Of a stretch of DNA of 52,827 bases, positions 37,588 through 44,896 are shown in pieces (the first letter of the stretch is position 1; every line of letters begins with the position of its first letter). The stretch lies in the NCBI GenBank assembly GCA_023453795.1, contig JAEXSP010000012.1, positions 1 through 52,827 on the forward strand, given 5' to 3'. Source of the stretch: Bacillota bacterium. GTDB taxonomy: Bacteria > Bacillota > Clostridia > Acetivibrionales > JAEXSP01. A model generated the notes under the pieces. That model worked only from the letters and a program-made list of their open reading frames with translations. It was not told where the DNA came from and did not search any database. The position numbers and the translations under genes are program-made.

Positions 37588-39555
37588 CTAAGCCTCGTTT
37601 GTGCCCGCGGCCGACTTAATCTTATACTCCAGTATTTGACCGGTTTCCATTTTAATATGCTTGTCCGCATCATCGAAATAACGGTCGTCATGTGTTATAG
37701 CAATAATTGTTTTGCCCCGTGCTTTTAATTCAGGCAGCAGTACTTTATAGAAGAACTTTCTGAATTCAGGATCCTGGTCAGCTGCCCATTCGTCAAACAG
37801 ATAAGCGGGTCGTTCCTCTAAATAACTTACCAATAATGCCAACCTTTTTCTTTGCCCTGTTGAAAGTCTTATACTGCTGAACAGACCATCCTTCACCTGT
37901 ACTTTATCATCAATCCTGAGTAATTTAAGATACTTCTGGATTTCTTCCGTTTTGGATTGGTAGTCGATTCCATACATTTTGTCAAAGAGATAATAGTCGC
38001 TGAAAATTACGGAGAAATAGCTTCCTAAGGTTTCCTGATCAACCTTTTGTCCATTAATGGTTATTTCACCCTCATCAGGAGCATACAAGCCGGTTATCAG
38101 TTTAGCCAAAGTAGATTTTCCGCTTCCGTTTCCACCTGAAATAAAAATGATTTCCCCCGACTTAAAATCGCAATTAATAGGACCAACGCTGAACTTTTCA
38201 CCGTTGTCGCTCTTATACTGGAAAATAACATCCTTTACTTTAATGTCAAGCTGACCGTTTTGTGTATTGTGTTCAGTTTTATTTTTATCTCCCCCGATAC
38301 CTGAAATATCCTTAATGAACTGGTTGATTCTCCTCCAGCTAACCATAACACGCATTATACCAGGCACCAGATAAATTTCCTGATTAACTATTCCACCCAT
38401 ATACAGGTACACAAGGACATAGCTTCTAAGTGTATTGTTTTGCAGATTCGGAAAGAGCAGCGGGAAAATAAAAACTACCATACCAACTACAGCAATATAC
38501 AAAATCTCACCCAATATGGATACGCCGACAAATTCATACTCAGCCTGTACCCTTGTATCCCGGTAATCCTCACAGCTCTTTCTAATATCGTCTGTAAACT
38601 CTTTGCCCTTTTTTTGATTTATGTACAATTCTTTAAAGCCTTTTAGCATATCATTGATGTACTTAAAAAATGTATTTTGAACATCCCTGTTTTTCTCAAA
38701 CATTTTCTCCGCTTTGCCGCTGGCAATTAAAAACGCCCCGACTGCAAGGCAGATGACCAGCACAGAAATAAGCATACCGAGGAGATTAATAGTTGCAAGG
38801 TATATAAAACAGGTAATAAGTGTGATAACTCCGGTTAGTCCATTCACAAAGGCATTAACGAAACCGCTTACATTCTCTGTATCATTGTTCAGTGCCGCAT
38901 GAATATTTCCATCTTCCAGTGCTTCAAATTTATCATAGGATGCCTGCATCAGTTTATCGATGATTTGAATCCTCTTGTCATACACCACTTCGCTGGTAAT
39001 GACAATCAATTTCTTTCTGACAATCATTGCGCTTACGGTAAAGAGCACAATACCAAGAATAAAGAATAAATATAACCCGCTTTCTACTCCCGCTCTTCTG
39101 CTTTCATCGCTCATTATCATGCTTAAAGCCGTATTAATAATAAATATGACCATGGAATTGCCTATTCCGCTCAAGATGCTAAGGACAATAATCATAAAAT
39201 ACGGTTTATCACCTTTTTTTACAAAAAAATAAGAAAGCATGTAATACAAATAAAACATAGGTATTACAATCGCCAAACATGTCACTGCGTTCATAAGAAC
39301 AGACGGTCCGAATTCATCAACCAATGCCCATGTAGAATTGTATAATGCATAAGGAGCCATATACAAGCAATACCCGATGCCTCCTAAGAGAAAGAAAGAA
39401 AACAAAAGTATTGCTATGCCTTTTACACCGTTTCCTTTAAATTTCCTCTTTCCGGTAAAGATTTCTTTTAGCAAAACAAACAAGTAATACGCCGTAACCA
39501 GCACAAAAAAGGTTGAAACCAATATCATTGTAAGTCCTAAGCCACTGTTAAGCAC
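37588..39555 (-). CDS. Cyclic-peptide-type ABC exporter (SyrD/PvdE-like)
   Basis: A fused membrane and ATPase protein of about 655 residues. Several hydrophobic segments fill the first 430 residues. The C-terminal ATPase has Walker A GGNGSGKST, signature LSTGQRKRL and Walker B AYLFDEWAADQDPEF; the DEWAADQDP form is typical of the SyrD/PvdE group that exports NRPS products. The frame is open to a TTG at 39597 that has no ribosome binding site, whereas the GTG at 39555 follows AAAGGGTGG at good distance, so I prefer the later start. It is the first gene of the large operon, preceding the Ntn hydrolase. The hydrophobic N-terminal extension before the exporter core is longer than in basic SyrD, in my judgement. 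Confidence 0.87.
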   Translation of the reverse strand: MLNSGLGLTMILVSTFFVLVTAYYLFVLLKEIFTGKRKFKGNGVKGIAILLFSFFLLGGIGYCLYMAPYALYNSTWALVDEFGPSVLMNAVTCLAIVIPMFYLYYMLSYFFVKKGDKPYFMIIVLSILSGIGNSMVIFIINTALSMIMSDESRRAGVESGLYLFFILGIVLFTVSAMIVRKKLIVITSEVVYDKRIQIIDKLMQASYDKFEALEDGNIHAALNNDTENVSGFVNAFVNGLTGVITLITCFIYLATINLLGMLISVLVICLAVGAFLIASGKAEKMFEKNRDVQNTFFKYINDMLKGFKELYINQKKGKEFTDDIRKSCEDYRDTRVQAEYEFVGVSILGEILYIAVVGMVVFIFPLLFPNLQNNTLRSYVLVYLYMGGIVNQEIYLVPGIMRVMVSWRRINQFIKDISGIGGDKNKTEHNTQNGQLDIKVKDVIFQYKSDNGEKFSVGPINCDFKSGEIIFISGGNGSGKSTLAKLITGLYAPDEGEITINGQKVDQETLGSYFSVIFSDYYLFDKMYGIDYQSKTEEIQKYLKLLRIDDKVQVKDGLFSSIRLSTGQRKRLALLVSYLEERPAYLFDEWAADQDPEFRKFFYKVLLPELKARGKTIIAITHDDRYFDDADKHIKMETGQILEYKIKSAAGTNEA

Positions 39556-39604
39556 TGCATCCACCCTTTCAAATAAAATTATATATGCAATATCCAATAG
39601 TCAT

Positions 39605-40110
39605 ACAGGCATAAATTACCGTTTTCATTTGTCATTCTATTTGCTAATATAAATTTAGACAAATAAAAATAGCGTGATCTATTATTTGCCTCAATCCATA
39701 ACCACTGATTCCGCTAAGAAGCCTGCGGTTATTGGCTTTATTTACTTTTTATGTGAAAATTAACATATTAATAAAGTTTACATAACATAGTCTCAGGTTT
39801 CGGATTTCCTGCAATTAGCCATAATATTTTGCCGCATTCTATTATTTTTTAACACATTTTGTCAAATTATATCAAATTAAATCACTTTTTATTGTCCAAA
39901 ATTGAGTATACAATACTCCTTTTAAATTGGCAACACATAAACTACATCTGATAATAACATTTTAAAGTTTAAGAATTGAATTAAATTGATTACGTTTAAT
40001 AAGAAGTGTCTGTTGAATAATTAGAATTATTTTTTAAGAATTATACTGCTTTTTTTACCGCTTCAATAGAAGTTGAGAAACCTCTATGTCTTACATAAAC
40101 AGGCATAAAT
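39605..40110. repeat. 12-bp direct repeat flanking the intergenic segment
   Basis: ACAGGCATAAAT occurs at 39605-39616, next to the upstream edge of the exporter frame, and again at 40099-40110, touching the thioesterase stop codon. The two copies bracket about 480 bases of AT-rich DNA. No terminal inverted repeats were found inside them. Confidence 0.5.
39836..39865 (-). promoter_or_regulatory. Predicted sigma-A promoter of the NRPS/PKS operon
   Basis: On the minus strand TTGACA (39860-39865) is followed after 18 bases by TAGAAT (39836-39841). The match to consensus is 6/6 and 5/6. Start of transcription would be near 39829. No other comparable site was found between the thioesterase and the exporter. 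Confidence 0.6.
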
Positions 40111-40827
40111 CTACTTGGTTATTGCAGCTTCAAGGACAATACGGTTAATGTGTTCCACCAGGCGCTCATTATAATCTGAAGTATAAAAGTGACCACAGGG
40201 GAATTCTATAACCTCAAAAGATTTTCCTGTATAGTTTTGCCATGAACACATTTCATCACGGGTAACGCTGGAATCTTTAGTACCGTACAAAACTGTAAAG
40301 CCGCAATCCAAGCATTTGATTTCATGTTTTACGTGACTTTCGATAACCCTATAATCCGCTCTTAAAATCGCAAGAAAATATTTCATATGAGACTCATCTT
40401 TCAAAATTGCTTGAGGAATTCCGTCATACTTTGCTACTTCATTAATAAACTTGTCTTCTTCGAGTAAATGTACATTGTTATTTCCTTTTTTGATATGCGG
40501 CGGATACCTTCCCGACAATAATAAGTGCAGGGGTAAAGTTTTATTCCGGTCAGCTATTCTGCAGGTTAATTCATATGCTAAAAGACTACCCATACTATGA
40601 CCAAAGAAGGCATATTGATTATCTTCTATAATATTTTCTACTTTTGAGTATAAATCATCAAGTGCTTCCTCAAAATTCAGATAGAAATCTTCACCGGAAC
40701 GCTTGCCTCTGCCGCTCAACTCCAGCGGAATCAGTTCTATTTGCGGATTTAGAAATCTTTTCCATTGATTATACATTAATGCCGAACTACCTGCATGAGG
40801 GATACAAAATAATTTTATTTTATCCAT
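40111..40827 (-). CDS. Type II thioesterase
   Basis: A 238-residue alpha/beta hydrolase of the GrsT type, which clears stalled or misloaded acyl groups from carrier domains of NRPS/PKS lines. It has KLFCIPHAGSS at the N-terminus, the nucleophile elbow FGHSMGS near residue 75, and the C-terminal catalytic His in CGHFYTSDY. Length is normal. It is the only thioesterase of any kind in the cluster, and it is transcribed separately from the operon, about 555 bases upstream of the exporter start, from its own promoter. CGGAGCG lies 8 bases before the ATG. A role in final product release is unlikely because it is not fused to a carrier domain. Confidence 0.92.
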   Translation of the reverse strand: MDKIKLFCIPHAGSSALMYNQWKRFLNPQIELIPLELSGRGKRSGEDFYLNFEEALDDLYSKVENIIEDNQYAFFGHSMGSLLAYELTCRIADRNKTLPLHLLLSGRYPPHIKKGNNNVHLLEEDKFINEVAKYDGIPQAILKDESHMKYFLAILRADYRVIESHVKHEIKCLDCGFTVLYGTKDSSVTRDEMCSWQNYTGKSFEVIEFPCGHFYTSDYNERLVEHINRIVLEAAITK

Positions 40828-40882
40828 TTAAGCGCTCCGATTCAAATCAGTTTTTGAAAATAAATTATTTGAATATAATTTA

Positions 40883-40911
40883 ATTGTATTATTTTAGATT
40901 ATTATCGTCAA
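40883..40911 (-). promoter_or_regulatory. Predicted sigma-A promoter of the thioesterase gene
   Basis: On the minus strand TTGACG (40906-40911) and TACAAT (40883-40888) are separated by 17 bases, each 5/6 to consensus. The predicted start lies about 50 bases before the ATG. Confidence 0.65.
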
Positions 40912-40968
40912 GTTGCAAAGAACGCCAGGTTCCTTATAACCGCCATGCATCCATCCCCTTTCGGGCAT

Positions 40969-41003
40969 AAAAAAACCGCACTCTGAGTTTTCAGAAATGC
41001 GGT
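40969..41003 (-). terminator. Terminator after arr
   Basis: Minus strand: ACCGCA and TGCGGT pair (40998-41003 with 40975-40980), with an inner TCTGA/TCAGA stem, followed by seven T. It lies about 80 bases after the arr stop codon and separates arr from the thioesterase transcript. Confidence 0.85.
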
Positions 41004-41083
41004 GTTATATTAATATGTTTGTTTATATTCATACTTATATTGTGTATTATTCCGATAAACTAAAATATGTTGATATCACGCAG

Positions 41084-41509
41084 TTAGTCGTTTATCGCTT
41101 CGATGCCAAGCTGTTTGAGCTTGTCAAGTTGGTCTCGCATATTCTTGAGTACCTCTGGGGAGTGCCCCTCCCAGTCCAAGACTTCACCCACTATTCGCAG
41201 AGGGTGTCGAGTGCGGTAGGATCTAGTCGGGTTGCCGGGAAACTTCTTGTCCGTAATATTGGGATCATCCTCAAATATGCCTGTAGGCTCTACAAGATAA
41301 ATCCGACCAGGTTCATCGCCTATTGCAAGTTCCGCTCCCCAAACAGCCGCGTCCATGGTTGCAGTCATATAAACATAGTTGGCTTTCTTGCGTTCGCCAT
41401 AGTTTGAGTTAAAACCAGGTTGCAGTAAGTCTCCTATCTTCAAGTCTGCTTTTGTTCCGTGGTAAAATGGCCCAGCATCCAAGGCATTAAATTCACTTTT
41501 TTTATCCAT
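41084..41509 (-). CDS. arr: Rifampin ADP-ribosyltransferase (Arr)
   Basis: A 141-residue enzyme that inactivates rifamycins by ADP-ribosylation using NAD. GPFYHGTKADLKIGDLL near the N-terminus, then NYGERKKANYVYMTATMDA and GRIYLVEPTG, are the family hallmarks. Length is normal for Arr. The frame can be extended by six codons to a TTG, but the ATG at 41509 has AGGAGG (41516-41521) at ideal spacing and is the real start. A small ORF ends two bases before this ATG. The gene has its own terminator and is not part of the NRPS/PKS operon. Nothing in the cluster suggests an ansamycin, so self-resistance is doubtful. Confidence 0.93.
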   Translation of the reverse strand: MDKKSEFNALDAGPFYHGTKADLKIGDLLQPGFNSNYGERKKANYVYMTATMDAAVWGAELAIGDEPGRIYLVEPTGIFEDDPNITDKKFPGNPTRSYRTRHPLRIVGEVLDWEGHSPEVLKNMRDQLDKLKQLGIEAIND

Positions 41510-41511
41510 AA

Positions 41512-41568
41512 TCAGTCCTCCTTGCAAACGATTCTATGTCTATGTCTTTGTTTTTGTATTCCATCCAT
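41512..41568 (-). CDS. Leader peptide ORF upstream of arr
   Basis: An 18-codon ORF, MDGIQKQRHRHRIVCKED, starts with ATG 9 bases after GGAG (41578-41581) and stops with TGA two bases before the arr ATG. The arr ribosome binding site lies within its last codons. The spacing suggests translational coupling or a leader that controls arr. The KQRHRHR run is rich in basic residues. Two TATAAT hexamers lie upstream (41600-41605 and 41629-41634 on the minus strand) without a good -35. I do not know of this peptide in the literature; it could be fortuitous. Confidence 0.5.
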   Translation of the reverse strand: MDGIQKQRHRHRIVCKED

Positions 41569-41713
41569 AATTCATCTCTCCTTTTTTTATTGATAAACAA
41601 ATTATAGCCATGGTTACATTGCTTATATCATTATACTGGCATATACCAAGTATTATAAGGCTATATTTTCAATTATTATTATGCTATAATTAAAGTGGAA
41701 GAGTTTGTTCCAC

Positions 41714-41752
41714 AAAAAAAAGCGCCCACTGCATGTCAGCATTCGGACGCTT
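41714..41752 (-). terminator. Terminator after the small coiled-coil gene
   Basis: Minus strand: AAGCG and CGCTT with adjacent CC/GG pairs and an inner CTG/CAG stem, followed by eight T. It lies about 110 bases after the stop codon at 41862. The remaining DNA from 41569 to 41861 has no gene except the short duplicated piece described separately. Confidence 0.75.
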
Positions 41753-41796
41753 ATTACTCTTTATATTAACTTCTCAATCCTCTTTTGCGCTGCTTC

Positions 41797-41827
41797 ACTT
41801 TAAATAGCATTGCGGAGACGGCTGTGC
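41797..41827 (-). pseudogene. Duplicated scrap of the polysaccharide deacetylase 3' end
   Basis: These 31 bases match 42261-42291 at 28 positions in the same orientation. On the minus strand both encode QPSPQCYLK, but here a TGA follows directly. The intact copy lies in the C-terminal tail of the deacetylase gene. The scrap lies between that gene's neighbour and the terminator, suggesting a past tandem duplication or recombination that left only the tail. Confidence 0.6.
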
Positions 41828-41861
41828 AAGTATTCTTACTTAACCCACGGATACACGAATG

Positions 41862-42146
41862 TTATTTTGCACCTTTTATAACTCTTATTTCAACATCCTG
41901 CTTTTCAAGCTTACTATCAATGGATTCCAATTGTTTCTCATGATGCTTCAACTTTTCATATACCTTTTGATAACCTTCTAAAGATGCTTTAATATCTGGT
42001 TTTATATTATTTTCTAATGTTGTTTCTATTTTTACAAGCCGATTATTAATACCTTTGAATTGTTCGTTTGTATTTTCCCTAAATTCCTTCAACTCACTGT
42101 AAATCTGTGTTAAGAGTTCAAAAGACTTATCTTCCAAGTTTTTCAC
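41862..42146 (-). CDS. Small coiled-coil protein of unknown function
   Basis: A 94-residue, highly charged, almost wholly helical protein with heptad-like spacing (LTQIYSELKEFRE, LKHHEKQLESIDSKLEKQD). There is no signal peptide or membrane segment. Similar short coiled-coil proteins are frequent in clostridia, but I cannot name a function. The first codon is a GTG that almost touches AAGGGG; a TTG three codons later (42137-42135) has better spacing and may be the true start. It is separated from the deacetylase stop by about 35 bases and could share its transcript. Confidence 0.65.
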   Translation of the reverse strand: MKNLEDKSFELLTQIYSELKEFRENTNEQFKGINNRLVKIETTLENNIKPDIKASLEGYQKVYEKLKHHEKQLESIDSKLEKQDVEIRVIKGAK

Positions 42147-42180
42147 ACCCCTTTTGGTACATTATATCACAGAAATTTGT

Positions 42181-43062
42181 TTAGTATAGTAGAAAGTTTC
42201 TCACGGTGGGAACTTTCTGATTTCTCATTTTAAGCGCTTCATCGAATATAGATTTATTTAACTTTAAATAACACTGTGGAGACGGCTGTGCGGATATGGT
42301 TTTGCTTTGTTTTCCTTCATGGTCTATTGTATAGTTATCCTTATATATCAATTCCGAAACAGGCAGGAAGTTATAACCCTTCTGTTTCAGCATCGTTATA
42401 ATGTCTGCGAGCATTTCTGCAGTATGGGCTGTGTCATTATGGAAAAGAAGAATGGAACCTGTTTTTACTTTCTGAGATATTCTTCTCATTATTTCATCCT
42501 TCGTTATTCCCGGCTTCCAATCCAGAGAATCAACATCCCACTGGATGGTAAAACATCCCATTTCTTTAGCAATCAGAACCACCTTGTCGTTGTAGTCTCC
42601 GTATGGTGCTCTGAACAGCTCGACTTTACGCCCCGATAAATCCTCCAGTATCTTATTGCATTGGGATATTTCACTTTTAATTTTAGCGTTGTCTATAGCT
42701 CCCATCCGAAGATGAGAATAAGAATGGTTTGCAATATCATGTCCGTCTAATGCTATCTGCCTGACAACGTCGGGATTCTTCTCAGCCCAGAGCCCAACAA
42801 AGAAAAATGTTGCCTTAACTTGTTGTTCCCTGAGCACCTCAAGAATTTTCGGAATATCGTCTGCACCCCAGGCACAGTCAAAAGTAATTGAAATGTTTTT
42901 TTGCACACAATCAACAGAATAGATTGGAATTTCACGTTTACCATTGAAAACAGTACCCGTCTTAGCATTAAAACTCCACGCTGCTGCTGTAATTAGCATA
43001 ATAGCCACCAGGTACAAAGACAGCTTTAATATTATTCTTTTATTCAAGACATAAACCTTCAT
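42181..43062 (-). CDS. Membrane-anchored polysaccharide deacetylase (NodB domain)
   Basis: A 293-residue protein that probably deacetylates a cell-wall or related polysaccharide outside the cell. An N-terminal hydrophobic segment (about 10-30) acts as anchor or uncleaved signal. The NodB motifs are in order: TFDCAWGADD (second Asp of the usual TFDDG replaced by Cys, as in PdaB-like members), HSYSH for the metal, RAPYGDYN, DVDSLDW and LLFHND. A C-terminal tail of about 60 residues beyond the fold is unassigned; part of it is duplicated downstream. The start is the ATG at 43062 with AGGAG 6 bases upstream; a TTG one codon earlier is less likely. Confidence 0.88.
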   Translation of the reverse strand: MKVYVLNKRIILKLSLYLVAIMLITAAAWSFNAKTGTVFNGKREIPIYSVDCVQKNISITFDCAWGADDIPKILEVLREQQVKATFFFVGLWAEKNPDVVRQIALDGHDIANHSYSHLRMGAIDNAKIKSEISQCNKILEDLSGRKVELFRAPYGDYNDKVVLIAKEMGCFTIQWDVDSLDWKPGITKDEIMRRISQKVKTGSILLFHNDTAHTAEMLADIITMLKQKGYNFLPVSELIYKDNYTIDHEGKQSKTISAQPSPQCYLKLNKSIFDEALKMRNQKVPTVRNFLLY

Positions 43063-43154
43063 CAATTACTCCTAAAAATAAATGTTTTCATATTAATAAT
43101 ATTATATTCGTGTAATATATATGAATTTATAAGGTGCCCCCCAAAGCTTAACAA

Positions 43155-43183
43155 TTTACTTATAAAGTAAAGTGATGTATAAT
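43155..43183 (+). promoter_or_regulatory. Predicted promoter of the two-component operon
   Basis: TTTACT (43155-43160) and a perfect TATAAT (43178-43183) are separated by 17 bases. The leader to the ATG at 43289 would be about 100 bases. Confidence 0.5.
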
Positions 43184-43288
43184 AGAAAAGTTGAAAATAG
43201 TTTATGACTCAACTATCGCTTTCGAACTAATTATTTAATTCAGCCTTAATATACATTCAATTTACACAAAATCTTATGGGGTGAAGTC

Positions 43289-44896
43289 ATGATAGAAATG
43301 ATTATTGCAGATGACGAATTTAATATTCGCCAAGGCTTGCTGACAATACCCTGGAACGACCTGGGTATAGAGATAGTAGGCGTTGCGTCCAATGGTGAAG
43401 AAGCCTTGTCTATGGTTAAAGACCAGCACCCCGATATTTTATTAACTGATATCAGAATGCCGAAGCTTGACGGTTTAAAACTGATTGAAGCTGCCATAAA
43501 AGAAATTGCATCTATCAAAACAATATTATTGACAGGCTATCAGGATTTCAACTATGCGCATACAGCGATAAAGCTGGGTGCTTATGGCTACGTCCTAAAA
43601 CCGTCTGATCCTGACGAAATCATTGAGATTGTTCTCAAAGCTAAAAAACAGATAGAGCTTGAGGATAATAAAAAAAGAGAGAACGAACATATTCGTAATG
43701 AATTTGACAGTAACAAACACCTTATCATGAATTCATTTTTGTTCAACCTGCTCTATGGAAGATATAATGATGCTGCTGCAATTAATAAAAAATGTTCTGC
43801 TTTGCATCTGGAGCTTGAAAATTATATTGTAATGGTTTTAGAATTTGAAATTCAGGATGATAACAATAATCTGATATTCCAACTGAAAGAGGAAGCTTTA
43901 AACATTTCATCCGGCTTTTATAAAAGCTATTCGGTAGATGTAAACCATTCAACCTTATGTATCATAAACGACATTTCCAAAGATAAACAGCCCACAAAGC
44001 AGGAAATGGTTTTTTTGGCATCAGAAATTCGCAGTGCTGTAAGAACAAATTACAGCCAATATGTTTCAATCGGAATCAGCAGAAGCTTCGGAAGGCCCGA
44101 GGATATGTCCGCTGCCTTCAACCAGGCATTGAACTGCCTTAAAATGAAATTTTCACTTGGAAAAGGGGCAATAATCCACATTGAAGACTTGGCCGACAGT
44201 ATTAAAAGACAGGATGATCTGCCATTAAACCTTGATGATGAGATTTTGGAAAACATAAAAATAGGAAATTACAACAAAGTAGAAAAACTAGCCCGCGAAT
44301 TTCTTTTCAGGCTTGCAAAAGAACAAAATTCAAGCGAACAGGTAATAAAAAGTATATGTTTCAGTGTTCTCTCCAGGTCAGTACGCATTGCAGAAACGCA
44401 AGGTCAAGCCTGCTTCAGGGAATATGCAGCGCAACTAAATTCTATTTTTACCTGCTGCAAGGACGTTGGAGAATTAGAGGAATTTTTTATTTCTACTCTT
44501 ATGAGTATTATGGATTCGATACACACAAAAAACTGTGCATCAAAAAATAAAGCCATCACCGGTATACTTGACTATATTGAAAAATCGTATATGAACGACA
44601 TTTCCTTACTGACGCTTTCGGAGCACATTCATATGAACCACATTTATATCAGCAGGCTTATTAAAAGAGAAACAGGCGAAACATTCCTTGACATACTTAC
44701 AAGCAGAAGGATGAAGAAGGCATGCGAGCTTCTTCAAAATCCGGATATGAAAACGTATGAGATTTCTACGCTGGTTGGAATCAAGGATTCAGGTTATTTC
44801 AGCCAGGTTTTTAAGAAGTTCAGCGGGTCAACGCCTTCAGAATACAGAGAAAAATTTTTGTCTAGGCTCAAACCTAAATATGAGGCTGCAGAATGA
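43289..44896 (+). CDS. AraC-type response regulator (YesN-like)
   Basis: A 535-residue regulator. The N-terminal receiver domain has the acidic pair ADDE (residues 7-10), phospho-acceptor Asp54 in LLTDIRMP, and VLKPSD for the conserved Lys. The middle 300 residues are a linker typical of YesN-like proteins. The C-terminus (about 430-530) holds two helix-turn-helix units of the AraC family (ISLLTLSEHIHMNHIYISRL and GIKDSGYFSQVFKKFSG). Its stop overlaps the kinase start by 4 bases. It likely activates the sugar importer genes that follow in response to an extracellular sugar or glycan. GGGGTGA serves as ribosome binding site. Confidence 0.93.
   Translation: MIEMIIADDEFNIRQGLLTIPWNDLGIEIVGVASNGEEALSMVKDQHPDILLTDIRMPKLDGLKLIEAAIKEIASIKTILLTGYQDFNYAHTAIKLGAYGYVLKPSDPDEIIEIVLKAKKQIELEDNKKRENEHIRNEFDSNKHLIMNSFLFNLLYGRYNDAAAINKKCSALHLELENYIVMVLEFEIQDDNNNLIFQLKEEALNISSGFYKSYSVDVNHSTLCIINDISKDKQPTKQEMVFLASEIRSAVRTNYSQYVSIGISRSFGRPEDMSAAFNQALNCLKMKFSLGKGAIIHIEDLADSIKRQDDLPLNLDDEILENIKIGNYNKVEKLAREFLFRLAKEQNSSEQVIKSICFSVLSRSVRIAETQGQACFREYAAQLNSIFTCCKDVGELEEFFISTLMSIMDSIHTKNCASKNKAITGILDYIEKSYMNDISLLTLSEHIHMNHIYISRLIKRETGETFLDILTSRRMKKACELLQNPDMKTYEISTLVGIKDSGYFSQVFKKFSGSTPSEYREKFLSRLKPKYEAAE

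Larger units (their letters stand above)
39556..40110. other. Gene-free stretch with operon leader
   Basis: No open frame of interest lies here. The stretch is AT-rich and contains a predicted promoter for the large operon, which implies a leader of roughly 230-270 bases. In the leader an imperfect hairpin is formed by ATAACC (39698-39703) and GGTTAT (39727-39732). I see no clear terminator for the thioesterase gene that ends at 40111, so transcription may read through into the operon. Confidence 0.55.

Noticed and set aside
39721..39755. Hairpin AAGCC/GGCTT followed by T-rich DNA on the plus strand
   Set aside because: No plus-strand gene ends near it, the stem is only five pairs and the T run is broken; at most it is part of the operon leader fold.
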